Shown here in pieces: positions 17,172 to 25,250 of a stretch of DNA of 64,000 nt. Position 1 is the first letter of the stretch, and each line of letters opens with the position of its first letter. A program made the position numbers and the translations under genes. Under the pieces are notes generated by a model. That model saw only the letters and a list, made by a program, of their open reading frames with translations. It was not told where the DNA came from and searched no databases. This DNA is from Streptomyces sp. SID8352 (GTDB lineage: Bacteria > Actinomycetota > Actinomycetes > Streptomycetales > Streptomycetaceae): assembly GCF_009862265.1 (NCBI RefSeq), contig NZ_WWGX01000055.1, positions 44,995-108,994 of the forward strand, in the 5' to 3' direction.

Positions 17172-18073
17172 CGTCGGCCTCCGCCGCCCTGCCGCGGCAA
17201 CCGGGGCGCACCAGGGCGTTCCTGCGCCTGGTGATGATCGAGCACTCGGTGTTCGCGCTGCCCTTCGCCTACATCGCCGCGCTGACCGCGATGTACGAGT
17301 GGGACCGGAACATCCACTGGGCCCGGCTGCTCCTGGTCACCGTCGCCATGGTGGGCCTGCGGACCTTCGCGATGGCCGTCAACCGGATCATCGACCGCGA
17401 GATCGACGCCCGCAATCCGCGCACCGCCCACCGGGAGCTGGTCACCGGCGCGATGTCGGTCCGGCACGCCTGGACGGGCGCGGCGGTCGCCCTCGTCGTC
17501 TTCCTCGGCGCGGCGGCCCTGCTGAACCCGCTCTGCCTGCTCCTCGCGCCGGTCGCGGTGGTCCCGATGGTGGTCTATCCGTACGGCAAGCGGTTCACCG
17601 ACTTCCCGCAGGCCATCCTGGGGCTCGCGCAGGCGATGGGCCCGGTGGGCGGCTGGCTGGCGGTGACCGGGAGCTGGTCGTGGGACGCGGTGGTCCTCGG
17701 TCTGGCGGTCGGCGTCTGGATCGGCGGCTTCGACCTGATCTACGCCTGCCAGGACGTGGAGACCGACCGCGAGGTCGGCGTCCGCTCGGTCCCGGCCAGG
17801 TTCGGCGTCCCGGCGGCCATCTGGGGCGCCCGCGGCTGCCACGCCGTCACCACGGCCCTGTTCGCCTGGTACGCGGTGGCCACGGACGCGGGCGCGTTCT
17901 TCTGGCTGGGCCTGCTGATCGTCGCCGGGGCCTTCGTCTACGAGCACCGCATCGTGCGTCCGGGCGACCTGTCCCGGCTGAACCGGGCGTTCTTCTCCGT
18001 CAACGGCTTCATCGGCATCGCGCTGTTCGTCTGCGCGCTGCTGGACCTGCTGGTGCGCGGCCTGACGGTCTGA
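17168..18073 (+). CDS. mqnP: UbiA-type prenyltransferase
   Basis: This 301-residue polytopic membrane enzyme should attach the polyprenyl chain to the naphthoate ring in menaquinone synthesis. The first aspartate-rich motif lies in NRIIDREIDARNPRT and the second in YACQDVETDREVG; both bind magnesium and diphosphate in the UbiA family. Roughly eight hydrophobic segments are apparent. Its GTG start is coupled to the mqnL stop. The prenyl diphosphate may come from the synthase at 57823. Confidence 0.92.
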   Translation: MTSASAALPRQPGRTRAFLRLVMIEHSVFALPFAYIAALTAMYEWDRNIHWARLLLVTVAMVGLRTFAMAVNRIIDREIDARNPRTAHRELVTGAMSVRHAWTGAAVALVVFLGAAALLNPLCLLLAPVAVVPMVVYPYGKRFTDFPQAILGLAQAMGPVGGWLAVTGSWSWDAVVLGLAVGVWIGGFDLIYACQDVETDREVGVRSVPARFGVPAAIWGARGCHAVTTALFAWYAVATDAGAFFWLGLLIVAGAFVYEHRIVRPGDLSRLNRAFFSVNGFIGIALFVCALLDLLVRGLTV

Positions 18074-18203
18074 CGCCGCGGGCCGGCCGCCGGGCCCGGC
18101 GAGGGGTCCGCGGGACCCGCGGAGCGGGGGCGGCGCCCGGACCGCGGGCGGCCGGGACCGGTCCACGCGCCGGACCGGTCCTCTGTACTGGCGCGTCGAA
18201 CGG

Positions 18204-18216
18204 TAGGCTCAAGATG
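18204..18216 (+). promoter_or_regulatory. -10 box of a leaderless mqnM transcript
   Basis: TAGGCT at 18204-18209 is followed after six bases by the GTG start at 18216, exactly where transcription would begin. There is no Shine-Dalgarno sequence before the GTG. Two copies of the self-complementary GGACCGGTCC lie just upstream, near 18158 and 18173. Confidence 0.6.
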
Positions 18217-18905
18217 TGAACCCAGGAGAAACGCAGCCCGCGCCTTGGATCGTGGGGGTGTCCGGTGCCTCCGGCACTCCGTACGCCGCCGCCGTGCTGC
18301 GCGCGCTGCTCGCCGCCGGTGAGCGGGTCGACCTGGTGGTCAGCCGGGCCTCGCGGCTCACCCTGCTCGACGAGACCGGCATCTCCTTCCGGGACGCCCA
18401 CTGGCAGCACGACCTGCGGGAGTGGCTGTCCCGGGGGGCCGACGGCAAGCCCGGCACCTTCGACGTGGACGTGACCGGCGTGCGGCACTGGAGCGCGGGC
18501 GACCTCGCGGCCGGGCCGTCGTCCGGGTCGTACCCGGCCCGGGGCATGCTGATCGTGCCCGCGTCGACGGCGTGCGTGGCCGGTGTCGCGCTGGGGCTGT
18601 CGAAGGACCTGCTCCAGCGGGCGGCCGGGGTGACCCTGAAGGAGGGGCGCAAGCTGGTGGTGGCCGTCCGGGAGACCCCGCTGGACGGCCGGACCCTGCG
18701 CCATCTGGTGGCGCTCGACGACGCGGGCGCGACCGTCCTGCCCGCCTCGCCGGCCTTCTACGCGGGGGCGACGCACATCCAGGACCTGGTCGACTTCGTG
18801 GCCGGACGGGTCCTCGACGCCGCCGGTGTCGGGCACGGCCTGTACCGGCGCTGGCGCGGCGAGCTGGGCGGAGGGTCGGACAGGGCGCCGCACACCCCCG
18901 GCTGA
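18216..18905 (+). CDS. mqnM: UbiX-type flavin prenyltransferase
   Basis: The 229-residue protein starts PWIVGVSGASGTPYAAAVLR, the Rossmann-like flavin-binding loop of UbiX. It continues with VSRASRLTLL, MLIVPASTACVAGVALGLS and LVVAVRETPLDGRTLRHLV, all typical of the family. UbiX makes the prenylated FMN needed by UbiD enzymes, here MqnL. It has its own promoter and appears leaderless, since the GTG coincides with the expected transcription start. It is slightly longer than E. coli UbiX because of an insert after residue 60. Confidence 0.93.
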   Translation: MNPGETQPAPWIVGVSGASGTPYAAAVLRALLAAGERVDLVVSRASRLTLLDETGISFRDAHWQHDLREWLSRGADGKPGTFDVDVTGVRHWSAGDLAAGPSSGSYPARGMLIVPASTACVAGVALGLSKDLLQRAAGVTLKEGRKLVVAVRETPLDGRTLRHLVALDDAGATVLPASPAFYAGATHIQDLVDFVAGRVLDAAGVGHGLYRRWRGELGGGSDRAPHTPG

Positions 18906-19161
18906 GCCCCCCTCGGGCCGGGCACCCGATCCGAGTACCGGAGCACGGGCCCGGACCGCCCCGGCGGGACGCGTCCCGCCCGCCGCAACCCGTCCCCGCA
19001 CCCCGGCGGACCGCACGGCCCCGGCCGGCGCGGCGCCCGCGCCACGGAGCACGACCACCGACCCGCCGAGCACGGAACGACCCGGACACCCCGCCCCCCA
19101 CCCGTTTCGGTCACCGCAATCGTCAGACTGTTCAGTCTCTTCAGTGGAAGGCTTCGATCGC

Positions 19162-19617
19162 ATGGACGCCGTGGACAGGCAGCTCATCCAGGCCCTCAGG
19201 GAGAACGGCCGGGCCTCCTACGCGGAGCTGGGGCGCCTCGTCGGCCTCTCCGGCCCCAGTGTCACCGACCGCATCAACCGGCTGGAGGCGGCCGGCGTCA
19301 TCACCGGCTACCGGGCCACCGTGGACTCCGCCTCCCTCGGGCTCGGGGTCACCGCGCTCATCGGCATCTCGCTCTCCGACGCCGCCGACCACGAGGACGT
19401 GGCGCAGCGGCTCAAGGACCTGGGGGAGATCGAGGACTGCTGGTTCATCGCCGGTGACGACTCCTTCATGCTGAAGGTCCGCGCGAGCGACGTGGACGGG
19501 CTGGAGAGCATCATCCGGCGGCTGTCCGGGACCAAGGGCGTCTCCCGGACCCGCACCACCATCGTGCTCTCCACCAAGTGGGAGAACCGGGTGGGCGAGC
19601 TGCCCGAGGCCGTCTGA
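19162..19617 (+). CDS. Lrp/AsnC-family transcriptional regulator
   Basis: The 151-residue regulator has an N-terminal winged helix-turn-helix (DRQLIQALRENGRASYAELG, GLSGPSVTDRINRLEAAGVI) and a C-terminal RAM ligand-binding domain ending VSRTRTTIVLSTKWENR. The ATG at 19162 is preferred; a GTG at 19144 is in frame and would add six residues. It lies between mqnM and mqnE but appears to have its own promoter region, and nothing in the sequence proves that it regulates them. A repeated TTCAGT word at about 19128-19144 could be part of its operator. Confidence 0.9.
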   Translation: MDAVDRQLIQALRENGRASYAELGRLVGLSGPSVTDRINRLEAAGVITGYRATVDSASLGLGVTALIGISLSDAADHEDVAQRLKDLGEIEDCWFIAGDDSFMLKVRASDVDGLESIIRRLSGTKGVSRTRTTIVLSTKWENRVGELPEAV

Positions 19618-19716
19618 GCCGCCCCGCGGAGCGCCCGGGTCCGGGCCGGTCCCCGGGGGCGGTCCGGACCGCGCGGCGTACGGTGGTCGGAGTCTGAATT
19701 CGGAAAGAGGTATCGC

Positions 19717-20880
19717 ATGGACGCCGGGCTCAAGCGCGAGCTGGAGGAGAAGGTGCGGGCGGGCGTCCGCCTGACCCGCGAGGACGGCATCGCGCTGTAC
19801 GAGTCGGACGACCTGGCGTGGCTGGGGGGCCTCGCGCACGAGGTGCGGACGCGCCGGAACGGCGACGTCGTGCACTTCAACGTCAACCGGCACCTCAACA
19901 TGACCAACGTGTGCACCGCGTCCTGCGCGTACTGCTCCTTCCAGCGCAAGCCGGGGGAGAAGGACGCGTACACGATGCGCATCGAGGAGGCCGTGCGGCT
20001 CGCCAAGGAGATGGAGGGCGAGAACCTCACCGAGCTGCACATCGTCAACGGGCTGCACCCGAACCTGCCGTGGCGCTACTACCCGCGCTCGCTGCGGGAG
20101 CTGAAGGCGGCCCTGCCGGGCGTCTCGCTGAAGGCGTTCACCGCCACCGAGATCCACCACTTCGAGACCATCTCCGGGATGTCCGCCTCCGAGATCCTCG
20201 ACGAGCTGATCGACGCCGGTCTGGAGTCGCTGACCGGCGGCGGCGCGGAGATCTTCGACTGGGAGGTGCGGCAGCACATCGTGGACCACCGCACCCACTG
20301 GGAGGACTGGTCCCGCATCCACCGGCTGGCGCACGAGAAGGGGCTGAAGACCCCGTGCACCATGCTCTACGGTCACATCGAGGAGCCCCGCCACCGGGTG
20401 GACCACGTGCTGCGGCTGCGCGAGCTGCAGGACGAGACCGGCGGCTTCCAGGTCTTCATCCCGTTGCGCTACCAGCACGACTTCGTGGACATGAAGGACG
20501 GCAAGGTCCGCAACCGGCTCCAGGAGCGGACGCGGATGGCGACCGGCGCCGAGGCCCTGAAGACCTTCGCCGTCTCCCGGCTGCTGTTCGACAACGTGCC
20601 GCACGTCAAGGTCTTCTGGGTCATGCACGGGGTGCGCACCGCCCAACTGGCCCTCCAGCACGGCGCGGACGACATGGACGGCTCGGTCGTCGAGTACAAG
20701 ATCACGCACGACGCCGACGACTACGGCACGCCGGACAAGCTGACCCGCGACGACCTGCTGGACCTGATCCGCGACGCGGGCTTCCGCCCGGTGGAGCGGA
20801 ACACGCGCTACGAGATCATCCGGGAGTTCGACGGCCCCGACGCGTCCCGCCGGGACGCGCCGCAGCCGATGCGGGTGTGA
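19717..20880 (+). CDS. mqnE: Aminofutalosine synthase (radical SAM)
   Basis: MqnE joins the enolpyruvyl benzoate made by MqnA to adenosine from SAM, giving aminofutalosine. The 387 residues contain the radical-SAM CxxxCxxC as CTASCAYC (C66, C70, C73). Family stretches include FNVNRHLNMTNVC, LHIVNGLHPNLPW and MLYGHIEEPRHRVDH. An AAAGAGG ribosome site precedes the ATG. It resembles MqnC at 27183, which is a paralogous radical-SAM enzyme of the same pathway. Confidence 0.95.
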   Translation: MDAGLKRELEEKVRAGVRLTREDGIALYESDDLAWLGGLAHEVRTRRNGDVVHFNVNRHLNMTNVCTASCAYCSFQRKPGEKDAYTMRIEEAVRLAKEMEGENLTELHIVNGLHPNLPWRYYPRSLRELKAALPGVSLKAFTATEIHHFETISGMSASEILDELIDAGLESLTGGGAEIFDWEVRQHIVDHRTHWEDWSRIHRLAHEKGLKTPCTMLYGHIEEPRHRVDHVLRLRELQDETGGFQVFIPLRYQHDFVDMKDGKVRNRLQERTRMATGAEALKTFAVSRLLFDNVPHVKVFWVMHGVRTAQLALQHGADDMDGSVVEYKITHDADDYGTPDKLTRDDLLDLIRDAGFRPVERNTRYEIIREFDGPDASRRDAPQPMRV

Positions 20881-21222
20881 CGCCCGGCGGTCGCCGGGGC
20901 GCGGGGGCACGGGGGTGTCGTGCCCGGATGCTCCGGCGACCGCTGCCCCCGCCCCGGCGACCGCTGCCCCGTGCCCCGGCGACCGCTGCCCGGGTGTCCG
21001 TCCGCCTGGGTGTCCGCCCGCCCGGGTGCCCGCGCGGCCGGGGGAGCGGGTGTTCGGTGCCGGGCGGTCGCGACCGCGTCCCGACGGCGGAAGCGGCCGA
21101 GCGGCCGGAGCGGCCGGAGCGCTGCCGGGCCGGAACGACCGGGAGGCCAGGGGCGTGTTCGGGCCGTCCGGCGGCACCGCGCGACCCGGGGAGGCGCATC
21201 AGGTAAGGGCTAGACTTCCTTC
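20881..21222. repeat. Intergenic region with a triplicated repeat
   Basis: In this 342-base gap the 16-mer CCGGCGACCGCTGCCC occurs at 20933, 20954 and 20976, spaced 21-22 bases. Repeated GTGTCCG and GGGTGCCCG words follow to about 21040, and GCGGCCGGA words lie at about 21095-21125. No gene is supported. The last 15 bases hold the promoter of the acetyltransferase. Confidence 0.6.
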
Positions 21223-21223
21223 G
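21211..21223 (+). promoter_or_regulatory. -10 box of a leaderless acetyltransferase transcript
   Basis: TAGACT at 21211-21216 ends seven bases before the first base of the GTG start at 21223, so the message is probably leaderless. No ribosome-binding site precedes the GTG. Confidence 0.6.
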
Positions 21224-21765
21224 TGCCTCTTACCTTCACCCTCGATCCCCCCGTCGACCGCGCCCTGCGGGACGGCGTCCTCGACCTGTGGGCCGACGTC
21301 ACGAACGTCGGCGGTTCCGTCGGGTTCGTGCCGCCGGTGACGCGCGAGGACGTGCGGCCCGACCTCGTCGGGCACCTGGCCGGCATGGCCGAGGGGCGGA
21401 CCCGGCTGCTCGTCGGGCACGACGAGGAGGGCGCGGTGGCCGCCACCGCGTTCCTCGCCCTGAACGGCCACCGGCTGATGCGCCACTGGCTGTGGCTGTA
21501 CACGGTGATGGTCCACCCCCGCCACCAGGGCCGCGGATACGGCCGGGACCTGATGGCCGCCGCCGCGGGCGCCGCCCGGGGCATCGACGGCATCGAGGCG
21601 GTCCGGCTCACCTGCCGGGGCGGCCTCGGCCTGGAGCGGTTCTACGCCTCCTGCGGCTACCGGGAGGTCGGGCGGGTGCCCGGCGCGATCCGGGTGGCGC
21701 CCGGCGACGACCGCGACGACGTCGTCATGCTGCTGCCGCTCGACCGGGTGCCGCACCCCGCCTGA
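21223..21765 (+). CDS. GNAT-family N-acetyltransferase
   Basis: This 180-residue protein has the GNAT acetyl-CoA site, with VMVHPRHQGRGYGRDLMAAA matching the Q/R-x-x-G-x-G/A loop and a preceding beta strand (WLWLYTV). The late segment GLGLERFYASCGYREVGRVP is the usual GNAT beta6-beta7 region. The substrate cannot be told. The start is fixed by the leaderless promoter described separately. Confidence 0.88.
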   Translation: MPLTFTLDPPVDRALRDGVLDLWADVTNVGGSVGFVPPVTREDVRPDLVGHLAGMAEGRTRLLVGHDEEGAVAATAFLALNGHRLMRHWLWLYTVMVHPRHQGRGYGRDLMAAAAGAARGIDGIEAVRLTCRGGLGLERFYASCGYREVGRVPGAIRVAPGDDRDDVVMLLPLDRVPHPA

Positions 21766-21804
21766 CGCGACCGCCGCCCGGCGTGCTTCACTGGGGAGTG
21801 CCCT

Positions 21805-22137
21805 TTGGCCCTGTTCGGAACGGAAGAGTGGGTTCGGATGCTCCGCTACACGCTGATGCGCCTCGGGATCTTCGCGGGCTGCCTCGTGGTCGTCTGGGGC
21901 CTGGTCTACTCGGGTCTCTTCCCGCGCGGGCTCGGTGACTCCAACGGCATGTGGATCGTCCTGCTCTCCCTGCTGCTGTCCGCCCCGCTGAGCTTCGTGC
22001 TGCTGCGCGGCGAGCGCGAGCGCGCCTCCGTCCGGGTCGTGGAGCGGGTGGACCGGATGAAGGCCAACCTGGACGCCAACCGCAACCAGGAGGACCAGGC
22101 CGACGACGCCGCCCGCGCGCAGGGCCAGGGCGCCTGA
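21805..22137 (+). CDS. DUF4229 small membrane protein
   Basis: The sequence MLRYTLMRLGIFAGCLVVVW plus a second hydrophobic stretch (WIVLLSLLLSAPLSFVLL) and a charged tail matches the actinobacterial DUF4229 family of two-helix membrane proteins. A TTG at 21805 with GGGGAG six bases upstream gives 110 residues. The ATG at 21838 would give 99 and lacks a good ribosome site. Function is unknown. Streptomyces genomes commonly keep this gene among the menaquinone genes. Confidence 0.8.
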   Translation: MALFGTEEWVRMLRYTLMRLGIFAGCLVVVWGLVYSGLFPRGLGDSNGMWIVLLSLLLSAPLSFVLLRGERERASVRVVERVDRMKANLDANRNQEDQADDAARAQGQGA

Positions 22138-22194
22138 CCCCCCGGCAGCCCGCGGTGCGTGCCTCCTGCACGTAATCCGTGTCACACACGGTCC

Positions 22195-22227
22195 GCCCCG
22201 GTTTCCCAACTCATGGGAAACCGGGGC
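22195..22227. terminator. Strong hairpin terminator
   Basis: A perfect 14-bp stem (GCCCCGGTTTCCCA and its complement) with a five-base ACTCA loop is followed by GATTTGCTTCT. It ends the DUF4229 transcript and insulates the symporter promoter downstream. Confidence 0.85.
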
Positions 22228-22261
22228 GATTTGCTTCTACCGGGCAGTAGTTGACTCGTGC

Positions 22262-22307
22262 CTCTCAAAGCAAACCTTTGAGAGTCCCAAAGCCCCGGTG
22301 TTAAAGT
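22262..22307 (+). promoter_or_regulatory. Promoter with palindromic operator, upstream of the leader peptide and symporter
   Basis: The palindrome CTCTCAAAG-N5-CTTTGAGAG (22262-22284) overlaps a -35-like TTGAGA (22278-22283). TAAAGT (22302-22307) lies 18 bases further on and fits a -10 box. Transcription would start at or next to the ATG at 22315. The palindrome is well placed to be a repressor site, but no regulator gene is adjacent. Confidence 0.6.
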
Positions 22308-22314
22308 CATGCGC

Positions 22315-22416
22315 ATGGAATCAGCAGCCGCGCCGCACACACCGCAGGGCCCCGCCCTCGTGGTGCGCCTGCATGTGGACCTCTGCCGGTGCGCGTCCGC
22401 GACCTGTCGCCCCTGA
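22315..22416 (+). CDS. Cysteine-rich leader peptide, 33 residues
   Basis: A short reading frame starts at the ATG at 22315, seven to eight bases after the -10 box, so it is probably read from a leaderless message. An ATG six bases earlier is also in frame. The peptide ends RLHVDLCRCASATCRP, matching the HVDL-R-S-C consensus I recall for the actinobacterial leader peptides found upstream of sulphur-assimilation and transport genes. Three cysteines lie in the last ten residues. Ribosome stalling at cysteine codons could sense cysteine supply and control the symporter 71 bases downstream. The family match is from memory and not tested. Confidence 0.7.
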   Translation: MESAAAPHTPQGPALVVRLHVDLCRCASATCRP

Positions 22417-22449
22417 CGTCTCCCCCCACCAACCGCCGTTCCACGTCAG
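22413..22449 (+). promoter_or_regulatory. Candidate attenuator hairpin
   Basis: CTGACGT (22413-22419) is complementary to ACGTCAG (22443-22449) across 23 bases. The left arm contains the stop codon of the leader peptide, so a terminating or stalled ribosome would decide whether the stem forms. It lies shortly before the symporter ribosome-binding site. The stem is short and competing structures were not computed. Confidence 0.4.
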
Positions 22450-22487
22450 CCCATTCCGCGCGTCCCGTCCCCTTACGGAGCATGTCC

Positions 22488-23789
22488 GTGTCCTCTGTGA
22501 CCAAGTCCTTCAAGGTGCCCTTCTGGGCCCAGATACTCGCCGGCCTCGTCCTCGGCGTCCTGCTCGGCTGGCTCGCCCGCAGCCAGGACCTCGCCTGGCT
22601 CGTCACCACGCTGGACAAGATCGGCGGCATCTTCATCGGCCTGCTGAAGCTGGCCGTCGCCCCCCTCGTCTTCTTCGCGATCCTGGTGTCGATCACCAAC
22701 CTGCGGAAGGTCAACAACGCGGCGCGCCTGGCGTCCCGCACCCTCCTCTGGTTCATGATCACCTCGCTGATCGCGGTGGCCATCGGCCTCGTCATCGGCC
22801 TCGTCACCGACCCCGGCTCCGGCACCGGCCTCTCCCCGGCCGACGGCTCCAAGCCCGAGCACACGGGCTCCTGGATCGACTTCCTCACCGGCATCGTGCC
22901 GACGGACGTGATCACCCCGTTCACCGAGCTGAACGTGCTCCAGATCGTCTTCATGGCCGCCGTCGCCGGCATCGCCGCGCTCCAGCTCGGTGACCGGGCC
23001 AAGCCGATCCTGACGCTGAGCGAGTCCGTCCTCGAACTCCTGCAGAAGGCCCTCTGGTGGGTCATCCTGCTCGCCCCGCTCGGCACCGTCGGCCTCATCG
23101 GCCGTGCCATCGCCACCTACGGCTGGGACCTGCTCGGCCAGTACGCCACCTTCACCATCGACATCTACGTCGGCTGCGCGATCGTGCTGTTCGGCGTCTA
23201 CCCGGCGCTGCTCGCCACGGTGGCCAGGCTCAGCCCGCTCCAGTTCTTCAAGGGCGCCTGGCCCGCGATCCAGCTCGCCTTCGTCTCCCGCTCCTCGGTG
23301 GGCACGATGCCGCTGACGCAGAAGGTCACCGAGCGCCTCGGGGTGCCGAAGGAGTACGCCTCCTTCGCCGTGCCGTTCGGCGCGACCACCAAGATGGACG
23401 GCTGCGCCGCGATCTACCCGGCCATCGCCGCGATCTTCGTGGCCCAGATCTTCGGCATCCAGCTCGGCTTCGGCGACTACCTGCTGATCGCCTTCGTGTC
23501 GGTGGTCGGCTCCGCGGCCACGGCGGGCCTGACCGGCGCCACGGTGATGCTGACGCTCACCCTGTCGACGCTGGGCCTGCCCATGGAGGGCGTCGGCCTG
23601 CTGCTGGCCATCGACCCGATCCTGGACATGATGCGCACCGCGACCAACGTCGCGGGCCAGGCCCTGGTGCCGGTCATCGTCTCGGCCCGCGAGGGACTGC
23701 TCGACCGGGAAGCCTACGACCACGCGCACAGCTCCCCGCTGGACGAGGTCCCGTCCCGCGCCCCGGAGCAGGTGCCCGTCCCGGCCTGA
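22488..23789 (+). CDS. DAACS-family dicarboxylate/amino acid:cation symporter, possibly for cystine
   Basis: The 433-residue membrane transporter has the re-entrant-loop motif SRSSVGTMPL and the segment FGATTKMDGCAAIYPAIAAI. The latter corresponds to the NMDGT substrate/cation site of glutamate transporters but carries a Cys at the Thr position. As I recall, TcyP/YdjN cystine transporters read NGCAGLYP here, so cystine is a plausible substrate; dicarboxylates or glutamate remain possible. The GTG at 22488 is preferred since GGAG is seven bases upstream. The ATG at 22482 is only one base from it. A cysteine-rich leader peptide precedes the gene. Confidence 0.85.
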   Translation: MSSVTKSFKVPFWAQILAGLVLGVLLGWLARSQDLAWLVTTLDKIGGIFIGLLKLAVAPLVFFAILVSITNLRKVNNAARLASRTLLWFMITSLIAVAIGLVIGLVTDPGSGTGLSPADGSKPEHTGSWIDFLTGIVPTDVITPFTELNVLQIVFMAAVAGIAALQLGDRAKPILTLSESVLELLQKALWWVILLAPLGTVGLIGRAIATYGWDLLGQYATFTIDIYVGCAIVLFGVYPALLATVARLSPLQFFKGAWPAIQLAFVSRSSVGTMPLTQKVTERLGVPKEYASFAVPFGATTKMDGCAAIYPAIAAIFVAQIFGIQLGFGDYLLIAFVSVVGSAATAGLTGATVMLTLTLSTLGLPMEGVGLLLAIDPILDMMRTATNVAGQALVPVIVSAREGLLDREAYDHAHSSPLDEVPSRAPEQVPVPA

Positions 23790-23825
23790 CCCCCGGCCCG
23801 GCGGTCCGTCCGCCCGGCCCCGCGC

Positions 23826-23879
23826 CCGCCGCCCCGGCCGCCCCGCCGTGCACCGCCACGGGGGCGCCCGGGGCGGCGG
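23826..23879. terminator. Possible GC hairpin between convergent genes
   Basis: A 12-bp inverted repeat (CCGCCGCCCCGG and its complement) with a 30-base loop lies in the 210-base gap between the symporter and the opposing methyltransferase. The loop is long and base composition is extreme, so this is weak evidence. Confidence 0.3.
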
Positions 23880-23999
23880 CGTGCCCGGGGGCGCCGCGGA
23901 GGCACCGACGGCGGGCCGCGCCCGGGGCCCATGTCCGGGCGGCCGCGCAAGGGCTCGTTTCGGGGGCCCGGCGGCGTGTCGGCCCCTGGCACGGGGCCG

Positions 24000-24668
24000 T
24001 CAGCGGCGGGCCATCAGACAGGCCTGGGGCACGCGGGAGGCCGTGTCGGTCTCCGAGAGGCGGACCGTGCGGGAGAGGACGGTGAAGCCCGCCCGCTCCA
24101 GCAGCTCCGCCATCGGTCCGGGGCGGCGGCGCTCGAAGTCCAGGGCGACCGGGTGGCCGAAGGGGCGGTCCAGGCGCAGGGGTTCGTCCCCCACCTGGAA
24201 GGCGAGCAGCAGATGGCCGCCGGGGGCCAGCACCCGCCGCACCTCCCCGAACAGGTCCGGCAGCCGCTCCCAGGGCGTGTGGACGGAGGAGTACCAGGAG
24301 ACCGCGCCCGCGAGCGACCCGTCGGGCAGGTCCAGCTCCAGCATCGAGCCCCGGTCGAACCGCAGCTCAGGATGCTCCCGGCGGGCCACCGCCAGCATGG
24401 ACTCCGAGAGGTCCAGGCCGAAGACCCGCAGGCCGAGGGAGGCGAGGTGGGCGGTGACCCGCCCCGGACCGCACCCCAGGTCGGCCACCTGCCCGGCGGG
24501 GCCCACCAGCTCCGCGAAGGCGCCCAACAGCGCCCGGTCCAGCGGGCTCTCGTCCAGCGCGGCGCGGAACCGGTCGGCGTACTCCTCGGCGACGGCGTCG
24601 TAGAAGGCGCGGGTGGCGGCCGTGGAGCCGTCCTCGGGGGCGGCGCGGCCGGTGGGGGTCTCGGTCAT
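24000..24668 (-). CDS. Class I SAM-dependent methyltransferase
   Basis: The 222-residue protein has the SAM-binding motif VADLGCGPGRVT near residue 62, the acidic strand FGLDLSESML, and a motif-III-like VRRVLAPGGHLLLAFQ. The family (methyltransferase 11/25-like) is clear but the substrate is not. It lies downstream of the cold-shock gene on the same strand, separated by a hairpin, and is convergent with the symporter. Confidence 0.88.
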   Translation of the reverse strand: MTETPTGRAAPEDGSTAATRAFYDAVAEEYADRFRAALDESPLDRALLGAFAELVGPAGQVADLGCGPGRVTAHLASLGLRVFGLDLSESMLAVARREHPELRFDRGSMLELDLPDGSLAGAVSWYSSVHTPWERLPDLFGEVRRVLAPGGHLLLAFQVGDEPLRLDRPFGHPVALDFERRRPGPMAELLERAGFTVLSRTVRLSETDTASRVPQACLMARR

Positions 24669-24700
24669 GGGCGCACCCTACGCACCGCCCGGAAAGGGCA

Positions 24701-24733
24701 GGAGCCCCGCCGCCGGAATCGGCGCGGGGCTCC
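24701..24733 (-). terminator. Terminator of the cold-shock gene
   Basis: The arms GGAGCCCCGC and GCGGGGCTCC form a 10-bp stem that extends inward with one bulge. It lies 18 bases after the cold-shock stop codon on the minus strand. Confidence 0.75.
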
Positions 24734-24750
24734 TTGGGTACTGCTGTCGG

Positions 24751-24954
24751 TCAGACAGGAGTGACGTTCTCCGCCTGCGGGCCCTTGGGGCCCTGCGTGA
24801 CGTCGAAGGACACCTGCTGGTTCTCCTCGAGGGACCGGAAGCCGGTCGCGTTGATCGCGGAGTAGTGGACGAAGACGTCGGGGCCGCCGCCTTCCTGGGC
24901 GATGAATCCAAAGCCCTTTTCGGCGTTGAACCACTTCACGGTTCCGGTAGCCAT
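24751..24954 (-). CDS. Cold-shock domain protein (CspA family)
   Basis: This 67-residue single cold-shock domain has both RNP motifs (KGFGFI and VFVHYS) and starts MATGTVKWFNAEKGFGFIAQ. It should bind single-stranded nucleic acid and act as an RNA chaperone; the closest named Streptomyces protein would be an ScoF-like factor. GAGG precedes the ATG (GGAGGGCTT on the minus strand). The 288-base region upstream, to the divergent mqnA, is AT-richer than its surroundings and may give a long structured leader, as in cspA genes. Confidence 0.95.
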   Translation of the reverse strand: MATGTVKWFNAEKGFGFIAQEGGGPDVFVHYSAINATGFRSLEENQQVSFDVTQGPKGPQAENVTPV

Positions 24955-25230
24955 AAGCCCTCCTTGGGCTCAAAGGGTTGCCCTGCTCCAGAACCAGCAA
25001 TGTGAAGACCAATTCCGCACAACTGCATATGTCTGAGAATGACGAGAGCCCGCGGTCACATGCTCCGCAGGCTCTGTACTGCAAGGGAAACCAAACTGCA
25101 ACTTGCTGTGAGCCTAGCACGCGGTCCGCCGGGCGCAACAGAGGCCAAGATCACTTCACCCGGATGTTTGAACGGGTGTGCCGTTCGGCTGACGCCGGGG
25201 GTCGGCTCGGCCCGCCGGCCGGGCGAGGGC

Positions 25231-25250
25231 TAGCCTCGCGATGTGGACAA
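25231..25250 (+). promoter_or_regulatory. -10 box of leaderless mqnA, overlapping a DnaA-box match
   Basis: TAGCCT (25231-25236) ends seven bases before the GTG at 25243, the pattern of a leaderless transcript. TGTGGACAA at 25242-25250 is the exact complement of the Streptomyces DnaA box TTGTCCACA and spans the start codon. Whether DnaA binds here is unknown. Confidence 0.5.
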
